Shown here: piece after piece, positions 8,718 through 17,171 of the stretch
Layout: each line of letters starts with the position of its first letter
Position numbering within the stretch: position 1 is the first letter of the stretch
Assembly (NCBI GenBank): GCA_016183775.1
Contig: JACPDY010000035.1
Location: 1-36,031, forward strand
Reading direction: 5' to 3'
From: Bacteroidota bacterium
Lineage (GTDB): Bacteria; Bacteroidota; Bacteroidia; JABDFU01
DNA length: 36,031 bases
Notes under the pieces: model-generated
The model's database searches: none
What the model was told of the DNA's origin: nothing
Seen by the model: the letters and a program-made list of their open reading frames with translations, nothing else
Translations under genes and position numbers: made by a program

Positions 8718-9995
8718 ATGAAAAATCAATACGCAAAACGAGTTAAATGGGTAAAAACATTTATTATTTGTTCAGGAGTTTTATTAATATCAGTAATTCC
8801 GCAGTCTTTTTCACAATGCTTTACCGCAACGGTAAATTCTGTGAACCTTACTTGTAATGGAGTTTGTACAGGTTCGGCAACGGCTATTCCGCAAGGTGGT
8901 TCAGGTTCCTTTGTTTATGCATGGAGCAACACTTCGAATTCCCCAACTATTACGGGGTTATGTGCCGGTACTTATTCCGTTACTATAGCTGATGCTGTGA
9001 ATACCACTTGCACTAGAGTATTGACTGCTGTGATTTCAGAACCTCCCGCAATAACTGCCACTATTACAACCATGCCTGCCACTTGCGGATTATCTAATGG
9101 AAGCGTGGCTGTTAACAGTACTGGCGGCACGGGAACATTCACATATAGCTGGACAACCGGTGCGACGAGTCAGACGATTTCCGGCCTTGTTGCAGGTACA
9201 TATACAGTAACTGTTAAAGATGCAAACAGCTGCACAAAATCGGCTGTTGCAACTGTCGGTAACAATCCTTCTCCGGTTATTTCAAATCTGAGCAGCGTAA
9301 ATGAGTTATGCAATGGAGGTGGCAGTGGTTCCGCAACAGTAACTGCCAATGGGGGAACAGGCACTCTGACTTATAGCTGGAGCAATGGAATTACAGCAAC
9401 CACAATGGCCACTGGTTTGACAGCTGGTAGTTATTCTGTAAGTGTTACTGATGCCAATGGTTGTGTAGTAACCAGTGCGGTAACTATAACGGAACCTGCG
9501 GCATTAAACATTCAATTCACAGTGGTTAATACAACCTGTGGACAAAGTACCGGTTCCGCGTCTGCTAATGTTACCGGTGGGGTTCCTGCATACACCTATG
9601 CATGGAGTAATGGTTCATCGGCACAGACAGCAAATAATGTTGCAGTCGGATCATATACTGTTACGGTTACGGATGCAAATGGTTGTTCCAAGGTTAACGT
9701 TGCAACTGTGAATTGTACTACAGGCATTGATGAAACTCCCAATTCCTTATTTATGAATATTTCACCAAATCCTTCACATGGAAGTTTCGTTCTTGAATGC
9801 AAGTTTGATAGGACAGGCGGAACAGTAATTTCATTAACAAATATTTTGGGTGAAATGGTAATGCTTATCGATAATGTCCAGCAAGCCGGAGTTTATAAAA
9901 AACAAGTAGATACTGAACAATTGTCCAACGGAATTTATTTCCTGGTAGTCCAGCAAAATAATGAACGATTAGTGAAAAAGGTAATTATACAATAA
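8718..9995 (+). CDS. SprB-repeat secreted protein with T9SS type A sorting domain
   Basis: A 425-residue protein. Residues 1-33 form a signal peptide ending ...VIPQSFSQ. Four tandem SprB-type repeats follow, each with the pattern C-x(2-4)-G-S-A...GG(T)G...Y-(A/S)-W-S-N-G...GxYxVTVTDANGC; the third and fourth are the most regular. The last 80 residues (NISPNPSHGSFVLE..., LTNILGEMVM, LSNGIYFLVVQ) are a typical type A T9SS sorting domain with the PNP motif. SprB repeats occur in the mobile surface adhesin of gliding Flavobacterium, but this protein is far shorter, so a general surface or secreted role is the safe call. It sits directly downstream of a MITE and ends at a strong terminator. Confidence 0.88.
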   Translation: MKNQYAKRVKWVKTFIICSGVLLISVIPQSFSQCFTATVNSVNLTCNGVCTGSATAIPQGGSGSFVYAWSNTSNSPTITGLCAGTYSVTIADAVNTTCTRVLTAVISEPPAITATITTMPATCGLSNGSVAVNSTGGTGTFTYSWTTGATSQTISGLVAGTYTVTVKDANSCTKSAVATVGNNPSPVISNLSSVNELCNGGGSGSATVTANGGTGTLTYSWSNGITATTMATGLTAGSYSVSVTDANGCVVTSAVTITEPAALNIQFTVVNTTCGQSTGSASANVTGGVPAYTYAWSNGSSAQTANNVAVGSYTVTVTDANGCSKVNVATVNCTTGIDETPNSLFMNISPNPSHGSFVLECKFDRTGGTVISLTNILGEMVMLIDNVQQAGVYKKQVDTEQLSNGIYFLVVQQNNERLVKKVIIQ

Positions 9996-10016
9996 GTATC
10001 TGGTTGTCAATTTTTT

Positions 10017-10050
10017 AGGGGCCTGTCGAAAATTTTTCCGACAGGCCCCT
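10017..10050 (+). terminator. Strong intrinsic terminator after the SprB-repeat gene
   Basis: A 12-bp perfect stem AGGGGCCTGTCG (10017-10028) / CGACAGGCCCCT (10039-10050) with an A/T-rich loop lies 21 nt after the stop codon and is followed by GATTTTTGAT. It separates the surface-protein gene from the PPIase operon. Confidence 0.85.
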
Positions 10051-10054
10051 GATT

Positions 10055-10086
10055 TTTGATACATCCTGAAAGATTGATTACATTTG
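10055..10086 (+). promoter_or_regulatory. Consensus Bacteroidota promoter of the PPIase operon
   Basis: TTTG (10055-10058) is followed after 20 nt by TACATTTG (10079-10086), a perfect TAnnTTTG -7 box at standard spacing. It lies just after the terminator and 56 nt before the ATG at 10143, leaving a leader of roughly 50 nt. Confidence 0.75.
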
Positions 10087-10142
10087 TGTCCTGAAAATTA
10101 AATGTAGTTTAAAACATTCTAATCCATTTAAATCGAAAACCA

Positions 10143-12110
10143 ATGAACACAAAAGCAATAAGTTTTTTAACATTGGCAGTATTTGTTTTGGGTTCAACCG
10201 CAATTGTTGCCCAATCAAATAAAGATGCTGTTTTAATGACAGTTGGTGACTCCAAAGTTACTGTGGCCGAGTTTGAAAATGTGTATAAAAAGAACAGCGG
10301 GAAGGAAAGTGCCACCGAAAAAAAATCATTGGATAATTATATTGAATTGTTCACCAATTTCAAATTAAAGGTTAAAGAAGCCGAGGAAATGAAGCTTGAT
10401 ACTTCAGCTGCATTTAAAAATGAGCTTTCAGGTTATCGCAAACAATTAGCACAGCCTTATTTAACTGACAAAGACGTAAATGAAAAATTGTTAAAGGAAG
10501 CATATGAACGCATGCAAACGGAGATACGTGCCAGTCATATTTTAATTAAATGTGCTGAAAACGCCTTGCCTAAAGATACTTTGGCTGCCTTTACAAAGAT
10601 CATGAGTTTACATGATCAACTATTGGGTAAAAAGGGTGCCGCAAAGGCCGATTTTGGTGTATTGGCAAAAGCTAATTCAGAAGACCCATCAGCAAAAGAC
10701 AATGATGGCGATCTTGGTTATTTTACAGCTCTCCAAATGGTTTATCCGTTCGAAAATGTTGCGTACGCTACCAAGGTTGGTGAAATATCAATTCCTGTTC
10801 GTACAAAATTCGGATACCACCTGATTAAAGTGGCCGACCGCAGGCCGGCTCAGGGTGAGATACTTGTGGCACATATCATGATCAAAACTCCAAAAGACAT
10901 GACTAAGGAGGATTCGATAAATGGTGTGAAAAAAATCGAAGAGATCTATCAAAAGGTAAAAGCCGGCGAAAATTTTTCGGAACTGGCCAAGCAGTTTTCC
11001 GATGATAAGGCTTCAGGCACAAAAGGTGGCGAGCTGCCCTGGTTTGGTACAAACCGTATGCCTGCCGAATTTGAAAAGGAATCATTTGCCCTCAAAAACA
11101 ATGGTGATTTTTCTGGGATATTCAGAACCCGTTTTGGCTGGCATATCATTAAACGTATTGATAAAAGAGGCGTGGCTGCCTTTGATGATATGAAAGGCGA
11201 CCTTAAGTCAAAAGTGACACGCGACAGTCGTTCCCAAATGGGACGCACATCTATGATCGCGAAAATAAAGAGTGAGTGTAAGTTTAAGGATAACGTGAAA
11301 TTACGTGATGAGTTTTATCCTGTTATCGATACCAACTTCTTTAACGGAACCTGGAAATCGGAAAAAGCGGCAAAGCTGAATAAGGTGATGTTTGCGCTGA
11401 ATGATATGAAATATACGCAGACTGATTTTGCCAGATATTTGGAGTCCCATCAGAGCAGGCGCGCTAAATCCGATGTAAAGCCTGCCATTGATGCTATGTA
11501 TAAACAGTTTGTGGATGAAACATGTATTGCTTATGAAGAATCACGTCTTGATCAGAAGTTTCCTGAGTTCAGGGCACTTATGCAGGAATACCGCGATGGT
11601 ATCCTGTTATTCGATCTGACTGATAAAAAAGTATGGTCTAAAGCTGTAAAAGATACTTTGGGTTTGAAAGAGTTTTATGAGAAGAACAAACAAAATTACC
11701 TGTGGGAGCAGCGTGCTGAGGCATCTATTTATACCTGCGCCGATGAAAAGGTCGCTAACGAAGTAAAAGCGATGCTGAAGAAGAATAAAACACAAAAAGA
11801 GATTCTTGATGTGGTAAACAAAAAATCCCAGTTAAACCTGCAGGTGGAATCGAAACTGTTTTTGCCAAAAGAAAATAGTTTTGTTGATGCCAATTGGAAT
11901 CCCGGTATTTCGGCCAACAAAAAGGAGAATGGAAAAATTATGTTTGTTGAAGTGAAAAAGTTGCTGAAGCCGGAGCCAAAAGCGTTTAATGAATCAAAAG
12001 GACTTGTAACTGCTGATTACCAGAACTACCTGGAGAAGGAGTGGATCGAATCGCTTAAAAAGAAATATCCTGTAACAGTTAACAAGGAAGTATTGTCGAC
12101 CATTCAATAA
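10143..12110 (+). CDS. Periplasmic peptidyl-prolyl isomerase with two rotamase (parvulin) domains
   Basis: A 655-residue SurA/PpiD-like foldase. The signal peptide ends at ...STAIVAQ (about residue 24). An N-terminal chaperone segment is followed by two parvulin domains at about 127-230 and 236-337; both carry the usual features: ASHILIK / VAHIMIK strands, FxxLAKxxSxD...GGxLGxF-type loops, and FGYHLIKV / FGWHIIKRI. The 300-residue C-terminal part is less conserved and lacks a third rotamase domain. The likely role is folding of outer-membrane and secreted proteins in the periplasm. It is the first gene of a run of five same-strand genes and has its own promoter. A hairpin with T-run follows its stop. 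Confidence 0.88.
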   Translation: MNTKAISFLTLAVFVLGSTAIVAQSNKDAVLMTVGDSKVTVAEFENVYKKNSGKESATEKKSLDNYIELFTNFKLKVKEAEEMKLDTSAAFKNELSGYRKQLAQPYLTDKDVNEKLLKEAYERMQTEIRASHILIKCAENALPKDTLAAFTKIMSLHDQLLGKKGAAKADFGVLAKANSEDPSAKDNDGDLGYFTALQMVYPFENVAYATKVGEISIPVRTKFGYHLIKVADRRPAQGEILVAHIMIKTPKDMTKEDSINGVKKIEEIYQKVKAGENFSELAKQFSDDKASGTKGGELPWFGTNRMPAEFEKESFALKNNGDFSGIFRTRFGWHIIKRIDKRGVAAFDDMKGDLKSKVTRDSRSQMGRTSMIAKIKSECKFKDNVKLRDEFYPVIDTNFFNGTWKSEKAAKLNKVMFALNDMKYTQTDFARYLESHQSRRAKSDVKPAIDAMYKQFVDETCIAYEESRLDQKFPEFRALMQEYRDGILLFDLTDKKVWSKAVKDTLGLKEFYEKNKQNYLWEQRAEASIYTCADEKVANEVKAMLKKNKTQKEILDVVNKKSQLNLQVESKLFLPKENSFVDANWNPGISANKKENGKIMFVEVKKLLKPEPKAFNESKGLVTADYQNYLEKEWIESLKKKYPVTVNKEVLSTIQ

Positions 12111-12129
12111 ATAATTTTATAAACTCAGG

Positions 12130-12175
12130 GAGGTATGGGCGGGTTTACTCAAGCTCATACCTCTCTTGATTTTTA
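12130..12175 (+). terminator. Intercistronic hairpin, possible attenuating terminator
   Basis: GAGGTATG (12130-12137) pairs with CATACCTC (12156-12163), followed by TCTTGATTTTTACC. The structure lies in the 72-nt gap between the double-rotamase PPIase and the lipoprotein gene. It could reduce read-through or stabilise the upstream message. Confidence 0.5.
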
Positions 12176-12182
12176 CCATATA

Positions 12183-13034
12183 ATGTTTCGGTACTTTTAT
12201 ATAGTTTTCCTGTTTAGCTTGTTTTTGTTGGCTTGCAAGAGTAAGACCGATCCGCAGGAAGGCGCGATCGCGCGCGTATATGAAAGTTATTTGTATGCTG
12301 AAGATGTTAAGAGTATTGTACCCAAAAACATCAAAGCGGAAGACAGTCTTGCTCTCATAAAAAAATACATCAATAACTGGATCACCGAAGCCCTTATTCT
12401 TCATAAGGCCGAGCAGAATTTGACGGAAGAGCAAAAAGATGTGGAAAAACAATTGAAAGATTACCGGAACTCATTGATTACATTTGCATATGAGCGTGAG
12501 CTCGTGAATCAAAAGTTAGATACTGTGGTTTCTGATTCGGCAATAGTTGAGTATTATAACCAGAATAAGAATAATTTTGAACTTAAAGACAATATTATCA
12601 GGGTGTCGTATGTTAAGGTGAGCAAAAAGGCGCCTGATCTTCAAAAAGTCAGGTTGTTATACCGTTCTGAAGTTTCGAAGGATAAGGAAGCATTGGAGAA
12701 CTATTGTCATCAGTATGCCGAAAATTTTTACCTCGATGATAATGCCTGGCTGTTATTTGATGATCTGTTGAAGGAAATACCCATTCAACCGACGTATAAT
12801 AAAGAGCTTTTCCTTCAAAACAACCGTTTTATTGAAGTGAATGACTCCACAAGTTTGTATTTTGTCAACATAAAGGGTTTTCAGATAAAAAACAGTATTT
12901 CGCCGCTTTCTTTTGAAAAGGAGAACATAAAAAACATAATTTTAAACAAAAGAAAACTTGAGCTCATCAATAAAATGAAAGAGGAAGCTTTTAACGAAGC
13001 ACGAAATAACAAAGATGTTGAAGAGTTTAAATGA
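12183..13034 (+). CDS. PPIase-like lipoprotein
   Basis: A 283-residue protein. The ATG at 12183 is preferred over an upstream in-frame ATG at 12135 because it directly gives a lipoprotein signal, MFRYFYIVFLFSLFLLAC, with the lipobox LLAC and Cys18 as acylation site. Helical segments (EALILHKAEQNLTEEQKDVEKQL, YERELVNQKLD...IVEYYNQNKNNFEL) resemble the N-terminal chaperone part of SurA/PrsA-type foldases, and the C-terminal half looks like a degenerate parvulin domain without convincing catalytic loops. It lies between two PPIase genes and ends 9 nt before the SurA-like gene, so a folding-accessory role is likely. In Bacteroidota such a hypothetical gene is commonly found between the two PPIases. 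Confidence 0.72.
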   Translation: MFRYFYIVFLFSLFLLACKSKTDPQEGAIARVYESYLYAEDVKSIVPKNIKAEDSLALIKKYINNWITEALILHKAEQNLTEEQKDVEKQLKDYRNSLITFAYERELVNQKLDTVVSDSAIVEYYNQNKNNFELKDNIIRVSYVKVSKKAPDLQKVRLLYRSEVSKDKEALENYCHQYAENFYLDDNAWLLFDDLLKEIPIQPTYNKELFLQNNRFIEVNDSTSLYFVNIKGFQIKNSISPLSFEKENIKNIILNKRKLELINKMKEEAFNEARNNKDVEEFK

Positions 13035-13043
13035 TATTGGCTG

Positions 13044-14417
13044 ATGAATCTTAAAGAAAAATATCGATCTGTTTTTTTTGCAGTGCTGCTGTTGAGCACC
13101 TCTCTTTTTACTTTTGCCCAATCGGGGGTAATTGACAAGGTTATAGCTGTTGTAGGGAATAACATTGTCACAAAATCACAGCTGGAGTCGCAGTATCTGC
13201 AATATGCCTCCGCCGGTGATAAAACAGATCCACAGCTCATTCGCTGTAAATTGCTTGAGCAGCTCATGTTTCAGCGGTTGCTTCTTACCCAGGCTCAAAA
13301 GGACAGTATTGTAGTAACCGATGCGCAGGTTGAACAGGAATTGGACAGGCGCATCCGCTATTTCATCAGCCAGTTTGGCTCGGAGCAAAAGTTCACGGAG
13401 TTTTATGGGAAATCAGTGGAAGAATTTAAAAGTGATTTAGGCAGTGATATTAAAGACCTTTTGTTGGCACAGAAAATGCAGGCTAAGGTCACAGAAGAGA
13501 TGGCAGTAACGCCTTCCGAAATAAGGAGTTATTATGATAAGATACCGAAAGATAGTTTGCCATTTATTAATGAGGAAGTTGAAATAGGACAGATCATTAA
13601 AAAACCTCCTGTTTCTGCCGAAGCAAAAAAGGAGGCCAAAGACCGTGTGCAGGCTTTAAGAGATCGTATTGTAAATAAAGGAGAGGACTTTGCTGTATTA
13701 GCGGCTTTGTATTCTGAAGATCCGGGTTCGGCATCCAAGGGTGGAAGGTATGATACGTTAAGACGAGGAGCTTTTGTTCCGGAATTTGAAGCTGCGGCTT
13801 TTACACTTAAAGTAAATGAAGTTTCTCCTGTATTTGAAACAAGTTATGGATATCATATTGTTGAATTGCTTGACAAACGTGGCGAGGAGATCAGCGTACG
13901 TCATATTCTTATATCGCCCAAATCTTCTCCGAATGACCTGGTAAAAGCCGGAACTATTCTTGACAGTATTTATAAGGTTATCATGCGTGATTCTATTTCT
14001 TTTCGTGAAGCGGCATCCCGTTTTTCGGATGATGAGGAAAGCCGCCAGAACGGAGGGCTTGTGACCAACCCGATCAATGGCCTTACAAAATTTGAGAAAG
14101 CCGACTTAGGTCAGTTTGACCCAACACTTGCTTTCACAATTGACCGTATGAAACCCGGTGAAATAACAAAGCCGAGTATTACAACAACCAGGGACGGGAA
14201 ACAAGTATATAGAATTTTAAACCTGAAAAGCCGGTCGGAGCCACATGCCGCTAATTTAAAAGATGACTATCAGAAAATTCAAGCGGCGGCATTGAATGAA
14301 AAACAACAGAAAGCAGTCGCTACCTGGATACGCAAACATCTGGCCGGAATATACATTCGTATTAATGATGAATACAAAGGCTGTAAATTTGATATAAATT
14401 GGTTGGCAAACCAGTAA
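13044..14417 (+). CDS. SurA-like periplasmic chaperone / peptidyl-prolyl isomerase
   Basis: A 457-residue protein with signal peptide MNLKEKYRSVFFAVLLL...TFAQ. Its mature start, GVIDKVIAVVGNNIVTKSQLE, is the classic SurA N-terminal signature. The SurA_N helical chaperone module covers about 30-170. Two parvulin domains follow at about 176-280 (YSEDPGSASKGGRY, YGYHIVELLDKRGE) and 282-388 (SVRHILISPK, FSDDEESRQNGG). It would escort unfolded outer-membrane proteins, including T9SS components, to the BAM complex. The gene is 9 nt after the lipoprotein gene and 13 nt before the MoxR gene. The surA symbol is withheld because Bacteroidota carry several paralogues. Confidence 0.9.
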   Translation: MNLKEKYRSVFFAVLLLSTSLFTFAQSGVIDKVIAVVGNNIVTKSQLESQYLQYASAGDKTDPQLIRCKLLEQLMFQRLLLTQAQKDSIVVTDAQVEQELDRRIRYFISQFGSEQKFTEFYGKSVEEFKSDLGSDIKDLLLAQKMQAKVTEEMAVTPSEIRSYYDKIPKDSLPFINEEVEIGQIIKKPPVSAEAKKEAKDRVQALRDRIVNKGEDFAVLAALYSEDPGSASKGGRYDTLRRGAFVPEFEAAAFTLKVNEVSPVFETSYGYHIVELLDKRGEEISVRHILISPKSSPNDLVKAGTILDSIYKVIMRDSISFREAASRFSDDEESRQNGGLVTNPINGLTKFEKADLGQFDPTLAFTIDRMKPGEITKPSITTTRDGKQVYRILNLKSRSEPHAANLKDDYQKIQAAALNEKQQKAVATWIRKHLAGIYIRINDEYKGCKFDINWLANQ

Positions 14418-14430
14418 ACTAAATAGTACT

Positions 14431-15396
14431 ATGAGTTATAAATCGGATGTAGAAGCAGTAGATGCTTTTAATATAAAATATAAAGAATTAACAAAAGAGA
14501 TCGCCAGGGTTATTGTCGGACAGGATGAAGTGGTGAAAGATGTATTGATCTCGGTATTCAGTAAGGGGCATTGCCTGTTAATCGGGGTGCCCGGACTGGC
14601 AAAGACACTTTTGGTAAATACTATTGCAGATGTATTAGGACTTACTTATAACCGCATACAGTTCACGCCCGATCTTATGCCTTCGGATATTATTGGTACA
14701 GAGATACTGGACGAAACCCGCCATTTCAAATTCATAAGAGGTCCTTTATTCGCTAATATCATCCTCGCCGATGAAATTAACCGTACTCCGCCCAAAACAC
14801 AGGCTGCTTTGCTGGAAGCTATGCAGGAACGCGCAGTAACAACAGCAGGAAAGCGTTATGAACTGGATCTGCCATTTTTTGTTTTGGCTACGCAAAATCC
14901 AATAGAGCAGGAGGGAACTTATCCATTGCCTGAAGCACAGCTTGACCGTTTTATGTTCAATGTGCTGCTTGATTATCCAAAGTATGAAGAAGAAATTATG
15001 GTAGTAAAAAATACCACATCGGATGCTAAAGTGCAGTTAGAAAAGATACTTACCATAAACGAGATTGTTTATTTCCAGAACCTGGTAAGACGTGTTCCTA
15101 TTACCGATAATGTGTTGGAGTATGCTGTTAAACTGGTGCGCCAGACACGCCCGGAGGGTAATGAAGCGCCGGAAATGGTAAAAAATTATATTTCATGGGG
15201 AGCAGGCCCGCGTGCATCACAGTTTCTTGCAATAGGAGCAAAGTGCAATGCTATTTTAAACGGCAAATACGCGCCCGACATTGAAGATGTGAAATCTGTG
15301 GCGCTTGCCATACTTCGCCACCGCATGGTACGCAATTACAAAGCCGAAGCGGAAGGCATCAGCATTGATACGATCATTACCAGCCTGCTTAAGTAA
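14431..15396 (+). CDS. MoxR-family AAA+ ATPase
   Basis: A 321-residue single AAA+ domain. Walker A is G52-VPGLAKT, Walker B is IILADEIN with D114-E115, followed by RTPPKTQAALLEAMQE; sensor 1 is LATQNPIEQEGTYPLPEAQLDRF, and the C-terminal lid contains ISWGAGPRASQFL. MoxR ATPases act as chaperones in assembling enzyme complexes or envelope functions and usually sit beside DUF58 and von Willebrand A genes. None follow here: the next gene, 5 nt away, is bshC. Co-transcription with three foldases is the only context clue, and the client is unknown. Confidence 0.93.
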   Translation: MSYKSDVEAVDAFNIKYKELTKEIARVIVGQDEVVKDVLISVFSKGHCLLIGVPGLAKTLLVNTIADVLGLTYNRIQFTPDLMPSDIIGTEILDETRHFKFIRGPLFANIILADEINRTPPKTQAALLEAMQERAVTTAGKRYELDLPFFVLATQNPIEQEGTYPLPEAQLDRFMFNVLLDYPKYEEEIMVVKNTTSDAKVQLEKILTINEIVYFQNLVRRVPITDNVLEYAVKLVRQTRPEGNEAPEMVKNYISWGAGPRASQFLAIGAKCNAILNGKYAPDIEDVKSVALAILRHRMVRNYKAEAEGISIDTIITSLLK

Positions 15397-15401
15397 ATTG
15401 T

Positions 15402-17000
15402 ATGAATAAGTCAACAATAAGCATCAGCCAAACCGGCGTGTTCTCCGATATTTTTGTTGATTACATTGAAGGCCAACCTGCTCTCAAGCCCTTTTATAAA
15501 TACACTCCTGACGTTTCTTCCTTTAAACAGGCTATTGCCGATAAAAGCAAAGAGTCAATAGATCGTAAACTTTTGGTTGAGGTTTTGCAGGAACAATATT
15601 CCGCTTTTAACCTGAAACCTGAAACCTTAAACCTTAAACAGCTCGAAGAGCCGAACACGTTTACCGTTTGTACCGGCCATCAATTATGCCTGTTCACCGG
15701 CCCGCTTTATTTTATTTATAAAATTATCAGTACCATTAATCTCGCTGAAGAATTAAAAAAAAGCTATCCCGCTTACAACTTTGTACCTGTTTACTGGATG
15801 GCTACTGAGGATCACGATTTCGAAGAGATAAATCACGCGAATATTTTTGGAAAGAAAATTGTTTGGGATAAGGAATCCGCTGTGGGAAACAGGCATATTG
15901 CCGCCGGCCGTATTGGGACCGGATCACTTACAAAAGTTATTGAGGAACTTAAACTCATTGTTGGTGACACAGCCAGCGCGAAACAGCTCATTACACTAGT
16001 TGAACAGTCATATTTGAGCAACAGTAACCTTGCGGATGCGACGCGTTATCTGGTACATAACCTGTTTGGGAAATACGGACTTATTATTGTTGACGCGAAT
16101 GATACAAGACTTAAAAAACAATTCGCTGAAATAATTAAAGACGATCTGGTTAATCAGAAAAATTATAAGATCGTTAACTCAACAATCAAACAACTAAGTG
16201 GTTTAAAATATAGATCACAGGTCAATCCGAGAGAGTTGAATTTTTTTTACCTGAAAGATGGAGAACGCAGGCGAATTGTAAATGCCGGTTTGACGTCACT
16301 GGATGGTAATACAGAAGTTGCGTTGACCCCGGAAATGCTTAAAGAAATTGATACAAACCCGGAACGTTTTAGTCCCAATGTTGTATTGCGCCCTTTATAC
16401 CAGCAAAAAATATTACCTAACCTGGCTTATGTGGGCGGGCCGGGAGAAATAGCCTATTGGCTGGAGTATAAAGCCATGTTCGAATATCATAAAATCAATT
16501 TTCCGGTATTAGTGCCGCGTAATTTTGTAATGATCATTGATCATAAATCTGCATTGCAATGGAATAAATTGGGTTTTAAATCCGAAGATTATTTTCGGGA
16601 TGCAGACGGTCTCATAAAGGAACATATTTTAAAGCACTCTCAGATCCAATTATCACTTGAAGCTGAACAAAAACAATTGGAAGGACTATATGCTAAAATT
16701 GCCGCTCAGGCGGAGCAAATTGATCCTACATTAAAAACGGCAGTTTTGGCTGAACAGCAAAAGGGGATCAATGCCCTTAGATCTATAGAAGCAAAATTGC
16801 TGAAAGCAGAAAAGCAAAAAAGTGAAATAGTCGTCAATCAAATAAAGAAAATAAAAGAGAAGTTGTTTCCCGGCGGAGTATTGCAGGAGCGGTACGATAA
16901 TTTTATTGCTTATTACCTTATTTATGGTGAGGAATTTATTGATATACTTAAAAAGGAACTAACTTCTTTTGATGCAAAGTTGATTGTGCTTTCAGAATAA
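15402..17000 (+). CDS. bshC: Bacillithiol biosynthesis cysteine-adding enzyme BshC
   Basis: A 532-residue protein, the usual BshC length. It joins cysteine to glucosaminyl-malate in the last step of bacillithiol synthesis, the low-molecular-weight thiol of Firmicutes and many Bacteroidota. Recognisable conserved blocks are TGHQLCLFTGPLYFIYKI (about residues 88-105), VPVYWMATEDHDFEEINH, YVGGPGEIAYWLEYKAMF and PVLVPRNFVMIID. A coiled-coil near the C-terminus (about 420-495) is also typical. It begins 5 nt after the MoxR stop. A short run of heptamer repeats lies within the coding region just before the GHQL block, apparently in a variable linker. Confidence 0.93.
   Translation: MNKSTISISQTGVFSDIFVDYIEGQPALKPFYKYTPDVSSFKQAIADKSKESIDRKLLVEVLQEQYSAFNLKPETLNLKQLEEPNTFTVCTGHQLCLFTGPLYFIYKIISTINLAEELKKSYPAYNFVPVYWMATEDHDFEEINHANIFGKKIVWDKESAVGNRHIAAGRIGTGSLTKVIEELKLIVGDTASAKQLITLVEQSYLSNSNLADATRYLVHNLFGKYGLIIVDANDTRLKKQFAEIIKDDLVNQKNYKIVNSTIKQLSGLKYRSQVNPRELNFFYLKDGERRRIVNAGLTSLDGNTEVALTPEMLKEIDTNPERFSPNVVLRPLYQQKILPNLAYVGGPGEIAYWLEYKAMFEYHKINFPVLVPRNFVMIIDHKSALQWNKLGFKSEDYFRDADGLIKEHILKHSQIQLSLEAEQKQLEGLYAKIAAQAEQIDPTLKTAVLAEQQKGINALRSIEAKLLKAEKQKSEIVVNQIKKIKEKLFPGGVLQERYDNFIAYYLIYGEEFIDILKKELTSFDAKLIVLSE
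15609..15636 (+). repeat. Four tandem heptamers within bshC
   Basis: AACCTGA, AACCTGA, AACCTTA, AACCTTA run without gaps. Because 7 is not a multiple of 3, they are read in shifting frames, giving the residues NLKPETLNLK. They fall in the linker just before NTFTVCTGHQL, where BshC homologues vary. Similar heptamers are familiar from Bacteroidota intergenic repeats. Confidence 0.65.
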
Positions 17001-17171
17001 TTGTTGATCAGGTTGAATTTTATAATAAATAGCCAACGCACCATTTCGACTACGCTCAATGTGGCCAGGTGTGGTGGGCAGTCTGAACACAACGGAAAAC
17101 TGTGCTGATGTATATTTTATTTCGCAAACAAATTAATGATCCTTTCCATTTGCAGAGGATTTAGGTGAGGC
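17001..17171. other. Spacer between bshC and prmC with a repeat-like segment
   Basis: No gene is visible. CATTTCGACTACGCTCAATG at 17043-17062 resembles a short dispersed repeat seen in Bacteroidota spacers (from memory), and pairs weakly with itself at its ends (CATT/AATG). No clear terminator or consensus promoter was found. Confidence 0.3.

Noticed and set aside
8718-9720. Tandem repeats considered as CRISPR-like or satellite DNA
   Set aside because: The repeats are about 230 nt, encode SprB-type modules and differ in DNA; there are no equal-length spacers.
17043-17090. Possible attachment site or tRNA remnant between bshC and prmC
   Set aside because: No tRNA-like stem pattern and no integrase nearby; it looks like an ordinary dispersed repeat.
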